Assembly (NCBI RefSeq): GCF_001715195.1
Contig: NZ_MDWE01000001.1
Coordinates: 1 to 64,000, forward strand
Length of the DNA: 64,000 bases
Source of the DNA: Rhodohalobacter halophilus
Lineage (GTDB): Bacteria; Bacteroidota; Rhodothermia; Balneolales; Balneolaceae
Direction: 5' to 3'
Part shown: piece by piece, positions 32,580-42,304 of the stretch
Layout: every line of letters begins with the position of its first letter
Numbering within the stretch: the stretch's first letter is position 1
Notes under the pieces: generated by a model
Seen by the model: the letters and a program-made list of their open reading frames with translations, nothing else
What the model was told of the DNA's origin: nothing
The model's database searches: none
Translations under genes and position numbers: made by a program

Positions 32580-33632
32580 TCAATTATCCTGAGGCAAACG
32601 GTAGCTCCGGTCCAGACTTCTCAGAACCGATCTGTTTTGATCTAAAAACTCTCGAATTGATCTCGTAGAGATGGCTTGTGTGAGTCCATAGTCGAGACTG
32701 GCAATCTCTTTTGCCATGATCGAGCCATCATAAAATTGATAGCTAAGATCAGGATCCAGCTGCTGCTCATCAGGAACAAGATAAAATTCGCGGGTGGCAA
32801 TGCCTGCATTTGACATTCCAACCCAGTCGAACGTTTTAAAATTATCCTTTGATGCTACAATAATTCCACCGCTGATTCCGCGATTGTAGAGTGCATCGGT
32901 CAGAAAATCGGCACGATCATTACGGTTTGCCTGCGTCACAATTCCGCGGGTTACCGTTTCAAATCCCTTCGGATATCCCATCACATAAATAACACTGCCC
33001 GATCGTAGATTTTCTGAATACCCCATTGGCACCTTGAGCGGATTCAGATCCTCCCCGATCTGTTCGAAGTCTCTCAGATTAATTTGAATGAGAGCCAGAT
33101 CGCGAATTCTATCTTCCTGAACCAGCGAATATGGAGCCAGTGTCCGGTCTGTTAGAGCCATGTTTACATGATTTTGCTTTACGGCGATGGTTCTTACATA
33201 GGTATTTTCGGGAATTCCCGGTCCGGCTTTAAAACTGAATACCCTCTCCGGAAATTCAACGGTGTGGGCACATGTCAAAAGCATGGCTCGATCGGCTGTT
33301 TTTCCCATCACAATGGCGCTGCCTGCAGAGCTCTCCTCAACAGTCGTTTGATCCATAGCAAATTCTGCAGGATTGATGGTATCAGCTTCGGCTGAGGTCA
33401 TATTTATGCCATCCTCAATCAAATATACCCTGTATCGAGCTGTAGATGTAATTCGAATAATCGATTGCTGAATACTCTCGATTTGATCAGACACATCTGC
33501 TATCGGGTAACCGGATGTGTAGAACGGATCGGTTTCAGGTAAATCATCGACGGTAACTTCATAGGTTTGGGTGCAACCGGCACCCAAACCTATAAACAGA
33601 GCAATAAGCAACCACCACACAGATCTCTTCAT
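32580..33632 (-). CDS. Trypsin-like serine protease domain lipoprotein
   Basis: A 350-residue lipoprotein starting at the ATG 33630-33632, with lipobox LGAGC at about residue 20. The body has a chymotrypsin/HtrA-like fold: His in LLTCAHTVEF, Asp in DLALIQINLRD and Ser in NRGISGGIIVAS. The oxyanion loop GISGG replaces the usual GNSGG, but the catalytic serine remains. No PDZ domain follows; a C-terminal helical part (SIREFLDQNRSVLRSLDRS) ends the protein. It would act in the periplasm, perhaps in protein quality control. It stands alone after a large repeat region. Confidence 0.82.
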   Translation of the reverse strand: MKRSVWWLLIALFIGLGAGCTQTYEVTVDDLPETDPFYTSGYPIADVSDQIESIQQSIIRITSTARYRVYLIEDGINMTSAEADTINPAEFAMDQTTVEESSAGSAIVMGKTADRAMLLTCAHTVEFPERVFSFKAGPGIPENTYVRTIAVKQNHVNMALTDRTLAPYSLVQEDRIRDLALIQINLRDFEQIGEDLNPLKVPMGYSENLRSGSVIYVMGYPKGFETVTRGIVTQANRNDRADFLTDALYNRGISGGIIVASKDNFKTFDWVGMSNAGIATREFYLVPDEQQLDPDLSYQFYDGSIMAKEIASLDYGLTQAISTRSIREFLDQNRSVLRSLDRSYRLPQDN

Positions 33633-33844
33633 AAAATTAAGGGTTGAGTGAACATTCATTGTTTTGTCTACGTCGTAAATGATTAAATGTTTTTGCACGT
33701 GCAATATCAAAACAATAATTGAACCGCCGGAATTTCAATATCGGTTAAATTTGACCTTCATATGAATTGCTTATACAAGATTCACATTGCTTTCTTATTA
33801 TGGGTTGAAGTAAAAAAATTATCGATTAAAGAGATCCACATTCT

Positions 33845-36703
33845 ATGCGATTCAACTACATATCCCTTTTCATAATTATTACCGGACTGTTTTTAAGCTC
33901 TTGTACTACACCGGAACCTGCCGTTGAAATTACAACTGAGGTTAAAATTGATGGAGCCTCAGCTCACTGGGTCTCCTCCGATCTGTTGATTTGGGATCCG
34001 GTCATCAAGGACGCCGCACGATACGAAATTCTCTTTAGTGAGGATGCGGACATTACCCTGCGAACTTTCGACATTCCTTCAGGCGAATCAATCTCCATTC
34101 GGCCTGATGGAATGCTTACGGCTTACCTTGCTGACAAATTTCGACACATTTCTGATCGACCGGTTTTTAGCGTAGATGCCGACCACCAAACCGTCCGGGA
34201 TGCTCTGAAGGGACAAATCATAGCGGTGGCTTTCGACTCGAATGGCATTCCGGTTTCCGCAACGCGTGTTCAAACTCATGGAGTTCTTGACGACCTTTAC
34301 ACCTACGACGAACAACTCGGCCCCATTTATTCCGGTGATGATCTCTCACTTAAACTCTGGGCTCCGACCGCTCAAAATGTTACTCTTTCTATTTTTGATA
34401 AAGAGAAAAACATCATAACCGAAATAGATCCTACACAGGCTCAACCCGAAAATGGCGTCTGGGAATTTGAAAACCTGATTGAATGGGACAGATATTTCTA
34501 CCGCTTTAATGTTACCGTCTTTCACCCGGAGAATAACCAAATCAACACCTTTGAAGTGACCGACCCCTATTCGGTCAGTCTGTCCACCGATAGCCGATAC
34601 AGCCAGTTTGTGAATCTGACAGATGATGATATCAAACCTAACGGATGGGACGAGCTAAAGAAAGAACTCCCTTTTCCTACCGACATCACACTATACGAAG
34701 CTCATATGCGTGATTTCAGCATTGCTGATCAATCCGTTCCGCAAGATCACCGCGGAACTTACATGGCATTCACACATAATGGTGAAAACGGACGGAATCT
34801 GTCTGACGCAATGGCTCATTTGAAAAGATTGAGTGATTCGGGTTTGACCCATCTTCACCTGCTTCCCATTAACGATATCGCATCCATCAAAGAGGATAAA
34901 AGTGATCGTGTTGATCTGAACGATCCATTTACCCGAATTTGTGAAGTGATCGGTACAAATGAGCAATTGACCCGGGATTGTGAAAAATATGGTAATACTC
35001 CAATTCGGGAGGTTTTTGAAGATTTAGCCGCAGATGATCCAACCACACTCGAAATTCAGAGAATTTACCGAAGCCCGGAACACAGTAATAAGTTAGCTGA
35101 CTACGACGCATTCAACTGGGGATACGATCCGTTTCACTTTAACGTACCGGAAGGCAGTTACTCCACAAATCCGGAGGGTGTTCAGCGTATTCTGGAAACC
35201 CGAAACATGGTGCAGGCTCTTGATGAAATCGATCTGAACATCGTGGTGGATGTGGTGTATAACCACACGCACGCCACAGGATCCTCCCGCTTTTCCGTTC
35301 TTGATAAGGTGGTACCCGATTACTACCACAGGCTAAATCCGGATTCCGGGGATGTTGAAATGTCCACCTGCTGCCCGAACACCGCGGCAGAGTTTAATAT
35401 GATGGAGAATCTGATCATCGACTCTGTACTGCTTTGGGCAAAGGAGTACAAAATCGACTCTTTCCGCTTTGACCTGATGGGACACCATCCCCGATACGTG
35501 ATGGAACGCCTGACCGAAGAACTGGCTAAACTCACGCTTGAGGAAGACGGCGTGGATGGGGAGAATATCTACATCTATGGCGAGGGATGGAATTTCGGTG
35601 AAGTGGCCGACAATCGCATTTTTGACCAAGCTACTCAATTTATGATGGGCGGAACCGGAATCGGGAATTTCAACGACCGCAGCCGGGATGGTATCCGGGG
35701 CGGCAACTACACCAACAATCGCCGTGAACAGGGATTTACCAACGGGCGATATCTCTTCCCAAATGAAGATGCCGGAGATGCTGATAAGGAGCTCGCCGTT
35801 CTTCTGGATCATGCAGACCGCATTCGTGTTGGCATGACCGGAAATCTTGCCAAATATCCATATATCAACAGAAACGGAGAAAATGTGACCGGCGGCAATG
35901 AAATGATCGGTTATGCGGAACTGCCTCAGGAGTCGGTCAACTACATCGACAAGCACGACAACGAAACACTTTGGGATAATACGCAATCCAAATTGCCACA
36001 CGATCTGGAAATGAGCCAACGAATCCGGGTTCATCTGCTCAGCCAGGCGATGATCAATTTCGGACAGGGAGTTCCATTCCATCAGATGGGTACAGACATC
36101 CTTAGATCAAAATCGATGGACCGGAACAGTTACGATTCCGGCGACTGGTATAATGCTATTGATTTCACCCTGGAAACAAACAACTGGGGAATTGGCCTTC
36201 CTCCCGGCTGGGACAACTCTGACCTTTGGGATGGCCAGCGGGAGTTTCTCTCCAATCCGAATATTGAGATTCAAAAAGAGCACATGGAGCTGGCTCATCA
36301 GCTATTCCGTGAGCAGCTGGAGGTCCGGTACAGCTCTCCGCTATTTAGATTGCAATCCGGTGAAGAAATAAACACACGGGTTGCCTTTCACAACACGGGC
36401 CCCGATCAGAAACCCGGCATCATTGCCATGAGTTATTCCGATGGGGTTTGTACCGGTAATGATCTCGATCCAAATCTGGACGGAATTCTCATCATCTTTA
36501 ACAGCAGTTTGGATGAGCAATCGATTGAGCTAAACCTCTCCGGAATATCACTTCATCCGGTTCTGGAATCCGGCTCAGATGAAGTTGTAAAAGAGAGCCG
36601 GGTTGAAAATGGGTCATTCACTGTTCCAGGTCTTACCGCTGCTGTTTTTGTGAAAGAGCAAAATGGCGGGCAGGGAGAATTTGTGTGTAACCCGGCAGAA
36701 TAG
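33845..36703 (+). CDS. pulA: Pullulanase-type alpha-1,6-glucosidase, lipoprotein
   Basis: A 952-residue exported debranching enzyme of family GH13 that cleaves alpha-1,6 bonds of pullulan and branched glucans. It has a lipobox (LFLSSC at about 20), an N-terminal pullulanase domain, a CBM48-like domain (LSLKLWAPTAQNVTLSIFD) and the catalytic barrel. Catalytic features are VVYNHTHATG, the nucleophile Asp in DSFRFDLMGHH near residue 540, the acid Glu in YGEGWNFGEV and the HDNETLWDN box. A C-terminal beta domain ends the chain. It sits alone, with a hairpin after it. The family is clear; exact substrate is inferred. Confidence 0.93.
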   Translation: MRFNYISLFIIITGLFLSSCTTPEPAVEITTEVKIDGASAHWVSSDLLIWDPVIKDAARYEILFSEDADITLRTFDIPSGESISIRPDGMLTAYLADKFRHISDRPVFSVDADHQTVRDALKGQIIAVAFDSNGIPVSATRVQTHGVLDDLYTYDEQLGPIYSGDDLSLKLWAPTAQNVTLSIFDKEKNIITEIDPTQAQPENGVWEFENLIEWDRYFYRFNVTVFHPENNQINTFEVTDPYSVSLSTDSRYSQFVNLTDDDIKPNGWDELKKELPFPTDITLYEAHMRDFSIADQSVPQDHRGTYMAFTHNGENGRNLSDAMAHLKRLSDSGLTHLHLLPINDIASIKEDKSDRVDLNDPFTRICEVIGTNEQLTRDCEKYGNTPIREVFEDLAADDPTTLEIQRIYRSPEHSNKLADYDAFNWGYDPFHFNVPEGSYSTNPEGVQRILETRNMVQALDEIDLNIVVDVVYNHTHATGSSRFSVLDKVVPDYYHRLNPDSGDVEMSTCCPNTAAEFNMMENLIIDSVLLWAKEYKIDSFRFDLMGHHPRYVMERLTEELAKLTLEEDGVDGENIYIYGEGWNFGEVADNRIFDQATQFMMGGTGIGNFNDRSRDGIRGGNYTNNRREQGFTNGRYLFPNEDAGDADKELAVLLDHADRIRVGMTGNLAKYPYINRNGENVTGGNEMIGYAELPQESVNYIDKHDNETLWDNTQSKLPHDLEMSQRIRVHLLSQAMINFGQGVPFHQMGTDILRSKSMDRNSYDSGDWYNAIDFTLETNNWGIGLPPGWDNSDLWDGQREFLSNPNIEIQKEHMELAHQLFREQLEVRYSSPLFRLQSGEEINTRVAFHNTGPDQKPGIIAMSYSDGVCTGNDLDPNLDGILIIFNSSLDEQSIELNLSGISLHPVLESGSDEVVKESRVENGSFTVPGLTAAVFVKEQNGGQGEFVCNPAE

Positions 36704-36717
36704 CTGGTATTCAGTCC

Positions 36718-36750
36718 AGACCTGTCAGGTTTCCAAAACCTGACAGGTCT
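36718..36750 (+). terminator. Perfect 15-bp-stem hairpin after the pullulanase
   Basis: agacctgtcaggttt at 36718-36732 is followed by a 3-base loop (cca) and its exact reverse complement at 36736-36750, then a weak T tract. It lies 15 bases past the pullulanase stop and shares its motif with the palindromes at 17305-17370, so it is both a likely terminator and a dispersed repeat. Confidence 0.65.
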
Positions 36751-36835
36751 TTAGGTTGAAATATTTCCTCTGCGAAAATCAGCGCTACAATCTGCCCGGA
36801 ATGTTCGGGGCGAGAAAAAAATTCATACCTAAAAA

Positions 36836-36886
36836 TCCTGACGCTTACAGGTACCGATAGCAATCGGCACGCTGTCAGGTCTTTTT
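36836..36886 (+). repeat. Second nested hairpin in the pullulanase-pfpI gap
   Basis: Outer arms cctgac/gtcagg and inner arms ccgat-agca-atcgg form a nested hairpin followed by a T run (ctttttc). The rest of the 36704-37011 gap holds only a pieces of the accgaagaagctacggtc type related to the repeats at 40605 and 32258. No gene is supported here. Confidence 0.45.
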
Positions 36887-37011
36887 CATCAATACTACCC
36901 ACTGACCGAAGAAGCTACGGTCTGACAGGGGATGAGTTATAGAACGATCTCATTTTCAAACAGGTTTTTATAGTTGAACGTATCAACTAAAAATCAAAAA
37001 CAAGGAGAACT

Positions 37012-37596
37012 ATGGGAGCAAAAAAAATATTGATGATCGTCGGGGATTACGGCGAAGACCTGGAGATTATGGTGCCATTTCAGGCACTGCAAATGGTTGG
37101 CCACACGGTTCACGCCGTTTGCCCGAATAAAAAGAAAGGAGAAACCTGCCCAACTGCCGTTCACGATTTTGTGGGCGATCAAACCTATAAAGAATTAACC
37201 GGACACAATTTCACCCTCAACTACTCATTTGATGACGTAAAAGTTGAAAAGTATGACGCCTTGGTTCTGCCCGGCGGGCGTGGACCCGAATATTTGAGAC
37301 TCGACAACAACGTGATTGAAATGGTCCGTCATTTTGTGGAGGAAGACAAACCGATTGCGGCCATCTGTCACGGATTGCAAATACTGGCGGCTGTAGGTGG
37401 AATTGAGGGTAGAACGCTGACTGCCTACCCGGCTTGCGGACCCGAGATGAAGCTGGCCGGTGCGAATTACAAAGATGTGGAACCTACTGAAGCCGTTCGG
37501 GATGGAAATCTGGTGACTTCACCTGCCTGGCCAGGACATCAAAAATGGCTTGCAGAATTCCTGGATGTTCTGGGAACGAAAATATCACACAATTAA
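37012..37596 (+). CDS. DJ-1/PfpI family protein
   Basis: A 194-residue single-domain DJ-1/PfpI superfamily protein. The nucleophile elbow AICHGLQILAA has the Cys, and the acidic residue near the N-terminus (DYGEDLEIMVPF) is conserved. Members act as glyoxalase/deglycase-like or protease-like enzymes under stress; this group with the extended KKKGETCPTAVHDF loop is not specified further. A strong ribosome-binding site (aaggag) precedes the ATG by six bases. It is monocistronic, ended by a strong terminator, in the cytoplasm. Confidence 0.9.
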   Translation: MGAKKILMIVGDYGEDLEIMVPFQALQMVGHTVHAVCPNKKKGETCPTAVHDFVGDQTYKELTGHNFTLNYSFDDVKVEKYDALVLPGGRGPEYLRLDNNVIEMVRHFVEEDKPIAAICHGLQILAAVGGIEGRTLTAYPACGPEMKLAGANYKDVEPTEAVRDGNLVTSPAWPGHQKWLAEFLDVLGTKISHN

Positions 37597-37608
37597 TAAT
37601 CAATACTC

Positions 37609-37646
37609 CTCGTGGCACGTTTCCAAGCGGTGCCACGAGTGTTTTT
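37609..37646 (+). terminator. Rho-independent terminator after pfpI
   Basis: Perfect 10-base arms ctcgtggcac (37609-37618) and gtgccacgag (37630-37639), followed by tgttttt. It lies 13 bases past the pfpI stop codon. Confidence 0.88.
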
Positions 37647-37670
37647 AAACCACTCCAACTCCACACAGGA

Positions 37671-37737
37671 GGCTCCGATGGAGCCGGTTAACTACTCAGT
37701 CCGGTTGGCTAAACTAAGGCAACTCCTGACGGAGTTG
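37671..37737. repeat. Twin hairpins of the ctcc/ggag family
   Basis: ggctcc-gat-ggagcc at 37671-37685 and caactcc-tgac-ggagttg at 37720-37737. They resemble the hairpins in the dispersed repeats at 32355, 40733 and 55374, and lie between the pfpI terminator and the asd stop. Confidence 0.5.
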
Positions 37738-37781
37738 AATAGTGATTGTGGTCAATAAATAAATTGAACTCTTAATTCAAT

Positions 37782-38843
37782 TTATTTCACTTTCAAAAAG
37801 CCTTTCTGCACTAGAAGTTCAGCATTTAAAATCGCTCCGCCGGCAGCACCCCGAACCGTATTGTGAGCCATCGCAATATAGCTCACATCCATCACATGAG
37901 CCTGGCGTATTCTACCTACAGCCGTCTGCATCCCGCCGTCGCTATCCGCATGAATTCTGGGCTGTGGATGTCGGGGATCATCATGAACCTTAAGCGGAAA
38001 TTTGGGTGCCGACGGAAGATTCAGATCGTGAATCGGACTTTTCCAGTTCTCCATCATCTCCCGTACTTTTGTCAATCCTGCTTTTTGTTTCAGGCTCACA
38101 GTCACAGACAAAAGATGACCGTTAATAACCGGAACGCGGGTCGCTGTTGCCTGAACCGGAAAGTCTGCATATCGAACTGCCCCATTGTGCAGTTTTCCCA
38201 AAAGCTTGAGTGGCTCCTGGCGAATCTTAGACTCTTCCCCGCCAATGAACGGAATTACATTTCCCATGATATCCAGGCTTGGAACTCCCGGATATCCGGC
38301 ACCGGAAATTGCCTGCATGGACGTCACTACTACGGATTCAATTCCAAAAGCGTCGTGCAGCGGCTTTAGTGATGTGGTAAGAGGCACAGCTACACAGTTT
38401 GGGTTGGTTACAATCCAGCCTGAACCGTCATCGGTAAATCTCTGCTCATTAATCAACTCGATATGATCCGGATTGACTTCCGGAATTAACAGTGGAACGG
38501 AGGGATCTGTTCTGTAATTTTTGGCATTGCTAATCACCGGAATGCCGGCTTTAGCAAAATCTGCCTCAATATCTGTGGCCACGGACGAATCGAGCCCGGA
38601 AAAGACAAAATCGACCTCCTGAAACTTTTCTGATCTACACTCCAGAACTGTAATATTTTTAACTCGTTCCGGCATTGGAGTATTTTCAATCCAATTTGAG
38701 GCCTCTTTATACTGCTTTCCTGCAGAACGGGTTGAAGCACCTAAGGCCGTAATGGTAAACCAAGGGTGTTGATCAAGTAATCGAATAAACTTCTGACCTA
38801 CGGCGCCGGTTGCGCCTAATATTCCTACTTTAAATGAATTCAT
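37782..38843 (-). CDS. asd: Aspartate-semialdehyde dehydrogenase
   Basis: A 353-residue enzyme that reduces aspartyl phosphate to aspartate semialdehyde with NADPH, the entry to lysine, threonine and methionine synthesis. Starting from the ATG at 38841-38843, it has the NADP loop GILGATGAVGQ, FSGLDSSVATDIEADFA, the nucleophile Cys in NPNCVAVPLTT and the HNTVRGAAGGAILNAELL end. These features match the archaeal/fungal-type subgroup. Upstream in-frame codons exist but add an implausible extension. It is convergent with pfpI and divergent from glyS. Confidence 0.95.
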   Translation of the reverse strand: MNSFKVGILGATGAVGQKFIRLLDQHPWFTITALGASTRSAGKQYKEASNWIENTPMPERVKNITVLECRSEKFQEVDFVFSGLDSSVATDIEADFAKAGIPVISNAKNYRTDPSVPLLIPEVNPDHIELINEQRFTDDGSGWIVTNPNCVAVPLTTSLKPLHDAFGIESVVVTSMQAISGAGYPGVPSLDIMGNVIPFIGGEESKIRQEPLKLLGKLHNGAVRYADFPVQATATRVPVINGHLLSVTVSLKQKAGLTKVREMMENWKSPIHDLNLPSAPKFPLKVHDDPRHPQPRIHADSDGGMQTAVGRIRQAHVMDVSYIAMAHNTVRGAAGGAILNAELLVQKGFLKVK

Positions 38844-39038
38844 GTCTGTTTTTACACTATCAATTTTCAGAAGTTCCTGAATTAGCTTCACTTAAACAAA
38901 GTAAAATTGAACAGTTAAACGATCTGAAATAGAATTACACACCAATTATCGAATAGAGCGTCTCTCACTCCAAATGCAAAGGGACTCAAAAATAAGAAAT
39001 CCTGAATACAATCGATTCACGAAGGGCAAGATTTTTCA

Positions 39039-39046
39039 TATCTTTG
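39039..39046 (+). promoter_or_regulatory. Candidate -7 promoter element of glyS
   Basis: tatctttg matches TAnnTTTG, the -7 element of Bacteroidota-type sigma factors, 59 bases upstream of the glyS start. No clear TTG -33 element is seen, so this is tentative. Confidence 0.3.
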
Positions 39047-39104
39047 ATACTTCGATCTGAACCAGAATTTCAAATTGAATTAACAGACTAACCATCAGAA
39101 TTTT

Positions 39105-40562
39105 ATGCCTGAAAAGAATTTAGATTCACTGGACAAAATTGTATCCCTGTCGAAAGCAAGAGGGTTTATATTTCAATCATCTGATATTTACGGCGGCCTC
39201 GCCGCGGTTTACGATTACGGGCCGCTGGGTGTTGAATTGAAACGAAATATTCAGGAAAACTGGTGGAAGTCAATGACCCAGCATCATGATAATATCGTGG
39301 GTGTGGATGCGGCCATTTTCATGCACCCGAAAGTGTGGGAGGCCAGCGGTCATGTGGAGGGATTCAACGATCCGATGATCGATGATAAGCAGTCGAAAAA
39401 AAGGTATCGGGCCGATATGCTGATCGAGCAGCACATCCACAAACTTCGGGAGAAAGGGAAAGATGACAAGGCTGATGAACTCCAGGAGCAGCTCGACACT
39501 ACCGGAACCCGTAAAGGTTTGTGCGAAGACCTTTACGATATCATCATGCAGGAAGAGATTAAAGCTCCCGATTCCGGTGCCTTTGACTGGACCGAAGTAC
39601 GTCAGTTCAACCTGATGTTTAAAACCCATTATGGAGCCACTTCTTCAGGCGATGAGGATGCAATTTACCTCCGTCCTGAAACGGCCCAGGGTATTTTTGT
39701 GAACTATAAAAATGTTCTCGACACCGCACGGGTTCAGATTCCATTCGGAATTGCGCAGGTCGGAAAAGCTTTCCGGAACGAAGTGGTTGCCCGGCAGTTT
39801 GTGTTTCGTATGCGCGAATTTGAGCAGATGGAGATGCAATATTTTGTAGAACCCGGAACAGATGAAGAGAATTATGATAAATGGCTCAGCAATCGAATTG
39901 AGTGGCACAAGAGCTTGGGAATTCGTGAGGAGAATCTGAGAACCGCTCCGCATCCGGAGGATAAACTTGCGCACTATGCACGTGCAGCGGCCGATATTCA
40001 GTTTAAATTCCCCATTGGCTGGCAGGAAGTTGAGGGCATCCACAACCGAACCGATTTTGACCTCTCCCGCCACCAGGAGTACTCCGGTAAAAAGATGGAG
40101 TATTACGATCAGAAACAGCAGAAGCGCTACACACCTTATGTGATCGAAACGTCCATCGGGCTGGACCGCTGCACGCTGATGGTGCTTTGTGACGCCTACC
40201 GCGAAGAAGAAGTGGATGGCGACACACGAACCGTCCTGAAACTACATCCAAAACTGGCTCCAACCAAAGTCGGAATCTTCCCGCTCATCAAAAAGCCTGA
40301 ACTGCAGGAGCTGGCCAAAAAGATTGAGCACGAACTGCGGGACGAGTTTACCGTGCTGTATGACGAATCTGGATCGATCGGTAAGCGTTACCGCCGTCAG
40401 GATGAAGCCGGAACACCATTCTGTGTGACCGTCGATTTTGATGGACTGGAAGACAACACCGTAACCATCCGCTACCGCGACAACATGGAACAGGAACGGG
40501 TTTCCGTTGATAAACTGGCCGATGTTATTCACGACGGAATGAAGAGCTGGAAGCCTGAGTAA
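39105..40562 (+). CDS. glyS: Glycyl-tRNA synthetase, class II dimeric type
   Basis: A 485-residue cytoplasmic enzyme that charges tRNA-Gly. Class II motifs are clear: FIFQSSDIYGGLAAVYDYGP at the N-terminus, motif 2 GKAFRNEVVARQFVFRMREF, and motif 3 YVIETSIGLDRC. The C-terminal anticodon-binding domain follows (KLAPTKVGIFPLI, SIGKRYRRQDEAGTPFCVTV). It is the single-chain alpha2 form, not the bacterial alpha-beta form, as in Bacteroidota and eukaryotes. It is monocistronic, with a terminator after the stop and a candidate promoter upstream. Confidence 0.96.
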   Translation: MPEKNLDSLDKIVSLSKARGFIFQSSDIYGGLAAVYDYGPLGVELKRNIQENWWKSMTQHHDNIVGVDAAIFMHPKVWEASGHVEGFNDPMIDDKQSKKRYRADMLIEQHIHKLREKGKDDKADELQEQLDTTGTRKGLCEDLYDIIMQEEIKAPDSGAFDWTEVRQFNLMFKTHYGATSSGDEDAIYLRPETAQGIFVNYKNVLDTARVQIPFGIAQVGKAFRNEVVARQFVFRMREFEQMEMQYFVEPGTDEENYDKWLSNRIEWHKSLGIREENLRTAPHPEDKLAHYARAAADIQFKFPIGWQEVEGIHNRTDFDLSRHQEYSGKKMEYYDQKQQKRYTPYVIETSIGLDRCTLMVLCDAYREEEVDGDTRTVLKLHPKLAPTKVGIFPLIKKPELQELAKKIEHELRDEFTVLYDESGSIGKRYRRQDEAGTPFCVTVDFDGLEDNTVTIRYRDNMEQERVSVDKLADVIHDGMKSWKPE

Positions 40563-40595
40563 TCATTTTACCGCGGAGGCGCTGAGATTCACACG

Positions 40596-40631
40596 CCGTC
40601 AGACCGCTTCCCGCGGTCAGACGGTTTTTTT
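40596..40631 (+). terminator. Rho-independent terminator after glyS
   Basis: ccgtcagaccgc-ttccc-gcggtcagacgg (40596-40624) forms a 12-base stem with one mismatch, followed by seven T residues. The same gaccgc/gcggtc motif recurs at 32258 and 40776, so the terminator is built from a dispersed repeat. Confidence 0.85.
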
Positions 40632-40675
40632 AGTCAGTCTGAATATGTAATGCCACTGCTAAGTAGAATCTAAGA

Positions 40676-40795
40676 GAGTAGCGCACCTCCGGCGCCCAGG
40701 TATTTATTAGCCGGTATGTTTTTTACAGACATACCGCTCCGTCCGGAGCGGTTTTAAGTCTTGCCGTCTGACCGCAGGAAGCGGTCTGACGGTGA
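40676..40795. repeat. Dispersed hairpin repeat copy (best example)
   Basis: gtagcgcacctccggcgc (40676-40694) is followed by ggtatg...cataccg and then accgctcc-gtcc-ggagcggt (40733-40752), tttt, and ctgaccgcaggaagcggtc near 40776-40795. The first element is the exact reverse complement of the sequence near 32412. It lies between glyS and the convergent hydrolase. Confidence 0.75.
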
Positions 40796-40832
40796 TATGC
40801 TTTTCCGCGTTCACAGCGTCATTGAGGTGAAT

Positions 40833-42209
40833 TCAAATCGAATTAAGCCATTCGATAATAGCTTCTGCAAAACCGGGAGCAAACTCTTTTTCGAGCATCC
40901 CGTACTCGCTGGGCAGGCCGCTATTGGCTCGTTGAAACAGATGGTTGGCCGATTCAATTTCCACGATTTGCATCATAAGTTCAGCCTCATCCCGTAACTC
41001 TTCCGCTTTTTCACGATTTGGGCCAAAAATCACTTGCGTATCTTTCTCTCCAAAAAGCACCAGAAGAGGAATGTTCAACTCTCGAACATCCTGTGCCGGA
41101 TCATATTCTATAAATGATTTAAACCAATCCGTTTTTGCGGCGGAGAGCTGTCGATTAATCTGGCTTCGAATGAACGAGTTCATATCTCCCAGGGCTTCAC
41201 GCTGTTGTTCAGGCAGTTCATTGATTTGTGATTCGAGCCTGTCATATAGATCCTGCTCTATCTCGTCCCAGTTATCCGCATTCCGGATCACATCATAAAT
41301 TCTCTCCTGAAACTCCAGATTTTGTTCTACGATATCATCAGCAATACCCTGTGCCTCAGAAATGGTCCTGATCTGGCTGTTAATAATTTCATCACCCCGC
41401 AAAAATGGTGCACCCATGAATATGATACCATCCACCTCTTTCCGTACTGCAGATATTACAGATACCAAGCCACCCTGGCTGTGGCCGAGCAGAATCGTAT
41501 GTGTAACCTGATCAGCATATTCATTTTCCAGGTGAGCCAAAACATCCAATAAATCATCTGAAAGGTCATTCAGTGTAGCATCTTGTTCTCCTGTTGATCT
41601 GCCCACACCCCGGTCATCATACCGAAAAGAGGAAAACCCGTTTTGATAAAGCAGGTTGGCCATCTCTCCAAAAACTTTAAAACCGGCCACAGTTTCATCC
41701 CGATCCTGAGCTCCTGAACCTGTCAGCAAGACGATAAGCGGAGCAGGCTTCTCTGCCAGTCGTAAAGTTCCGCTAATCTCCCCTGCCCGGGTCTCAATTA
41801 ACAGCTCTTCTCCACCCTGCCCTGAACGTTGATCTGCAGACTCACCATCATTTTTACGAATTGAAAACGGATAAGTCATATTCATCTGATGAAAGGTGCC
41901 TGAGATTGTCATACGTTCAGAGTCCAATTCCCCTCTGAATACAGCGGCACCGGTTCCCGTTTGAAACTGAAAAACCAGGGAATCCCCCTCAATCCGGGTA
42001 AACTCAACAGGCAGGTTAAACGCCATCTGTTGTGGAATATCAACGGTTCCATCCAGATCATTGTCATGGTAGCTGAATGTAAATTCAGTAATCAGGTTCT
42101 GTCCGGTAATCTCTATTGATCCGGCCCAGTTACCTGCAACAGATTCAAGATTCTGACCTGTAACCGTTTGAGCGAAAAGTATAATGGAGGCAATGAGTAG
42201 ATTTTTCAT
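40833..42209 (-). CDS. Exported alpha/beta hydrolase
   Basis: A 458-residue protein starting at the ATG 42207-42209 (MKNLLIASIILFAQTVTGQ), which gives a good signal peptide; the longer frame would have none. Residues about 20-140 form a beta-rich N-terminal domain (GNWAGSIEI, TFSYHDNDLDG), and the rest is an alpha/beta hydrolase fold: GSGAQDRDETVAG, the nucleophile elbow GHSQGGLVS, the acidic residue in GEKDTQV and His in ESANHLFQ. It probably hydrolyses esters or peptides in the periplasm. It stands alone, convergent with glyS. Confidence 0.85.
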   Translation of the reverse strand: MKNLLIASIILFAQTVTGQNLESVAGNWAGSIEITGQNLITEFTFSYHDNDLDGTVDIPQQMAFNLPVEFTRIEGDSLVFQFQTGTGAAVFRGELDSERMTISGTFHQMNMTYPFSIRKNDGESADQRSGQGGEELLIETRAGEISGTLRLAEKPAPLIVLLTGSGAQDRDETVAGFKVFGEMANLLYQNGFSSFRYDDRGVGRSTGEQDATLNDLSDDLLDVLAHLENEYADQVTHTILLGHSQGGLVSVISAVRKEVDGIIFMGAPFLRGDEIINSQIRTISEAQGIADDIVEQNLEFQERIYDVIRNADNWDEIEQDLYDRLESQINELPEQQREALGDMNSFIRSQINRQLSAAKTDWFKSFIEYDPAQDVRELNIPLLVLFGEKDTQVIFGPNREKAEELRDEAELMMQIVEIESANHLFQRANSGLPSEYGMLEKEFAPGFAEAIIEWLNSI

Positions 42210-42246
42210 GCCCGAAATGTAATAAAAACAGATGTACCTTTGTAAC

Positions 42247-42275
42247 AAAAAAACCCCGCTTATTTGCGGGGTTTT
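42247..42275 (-). terminator. Rho-independent terminator after sodC
   Basis: On the minus strand, aaaccccgc-aaataa-gcggggttt is followed by a run of T. It lies between the sodC stop and the hydrolase start. Confidence 0.88.
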
Positions 42276-42304
42276 AAAGATTTTCAATATTGATCAGTCT
42301 AAAA

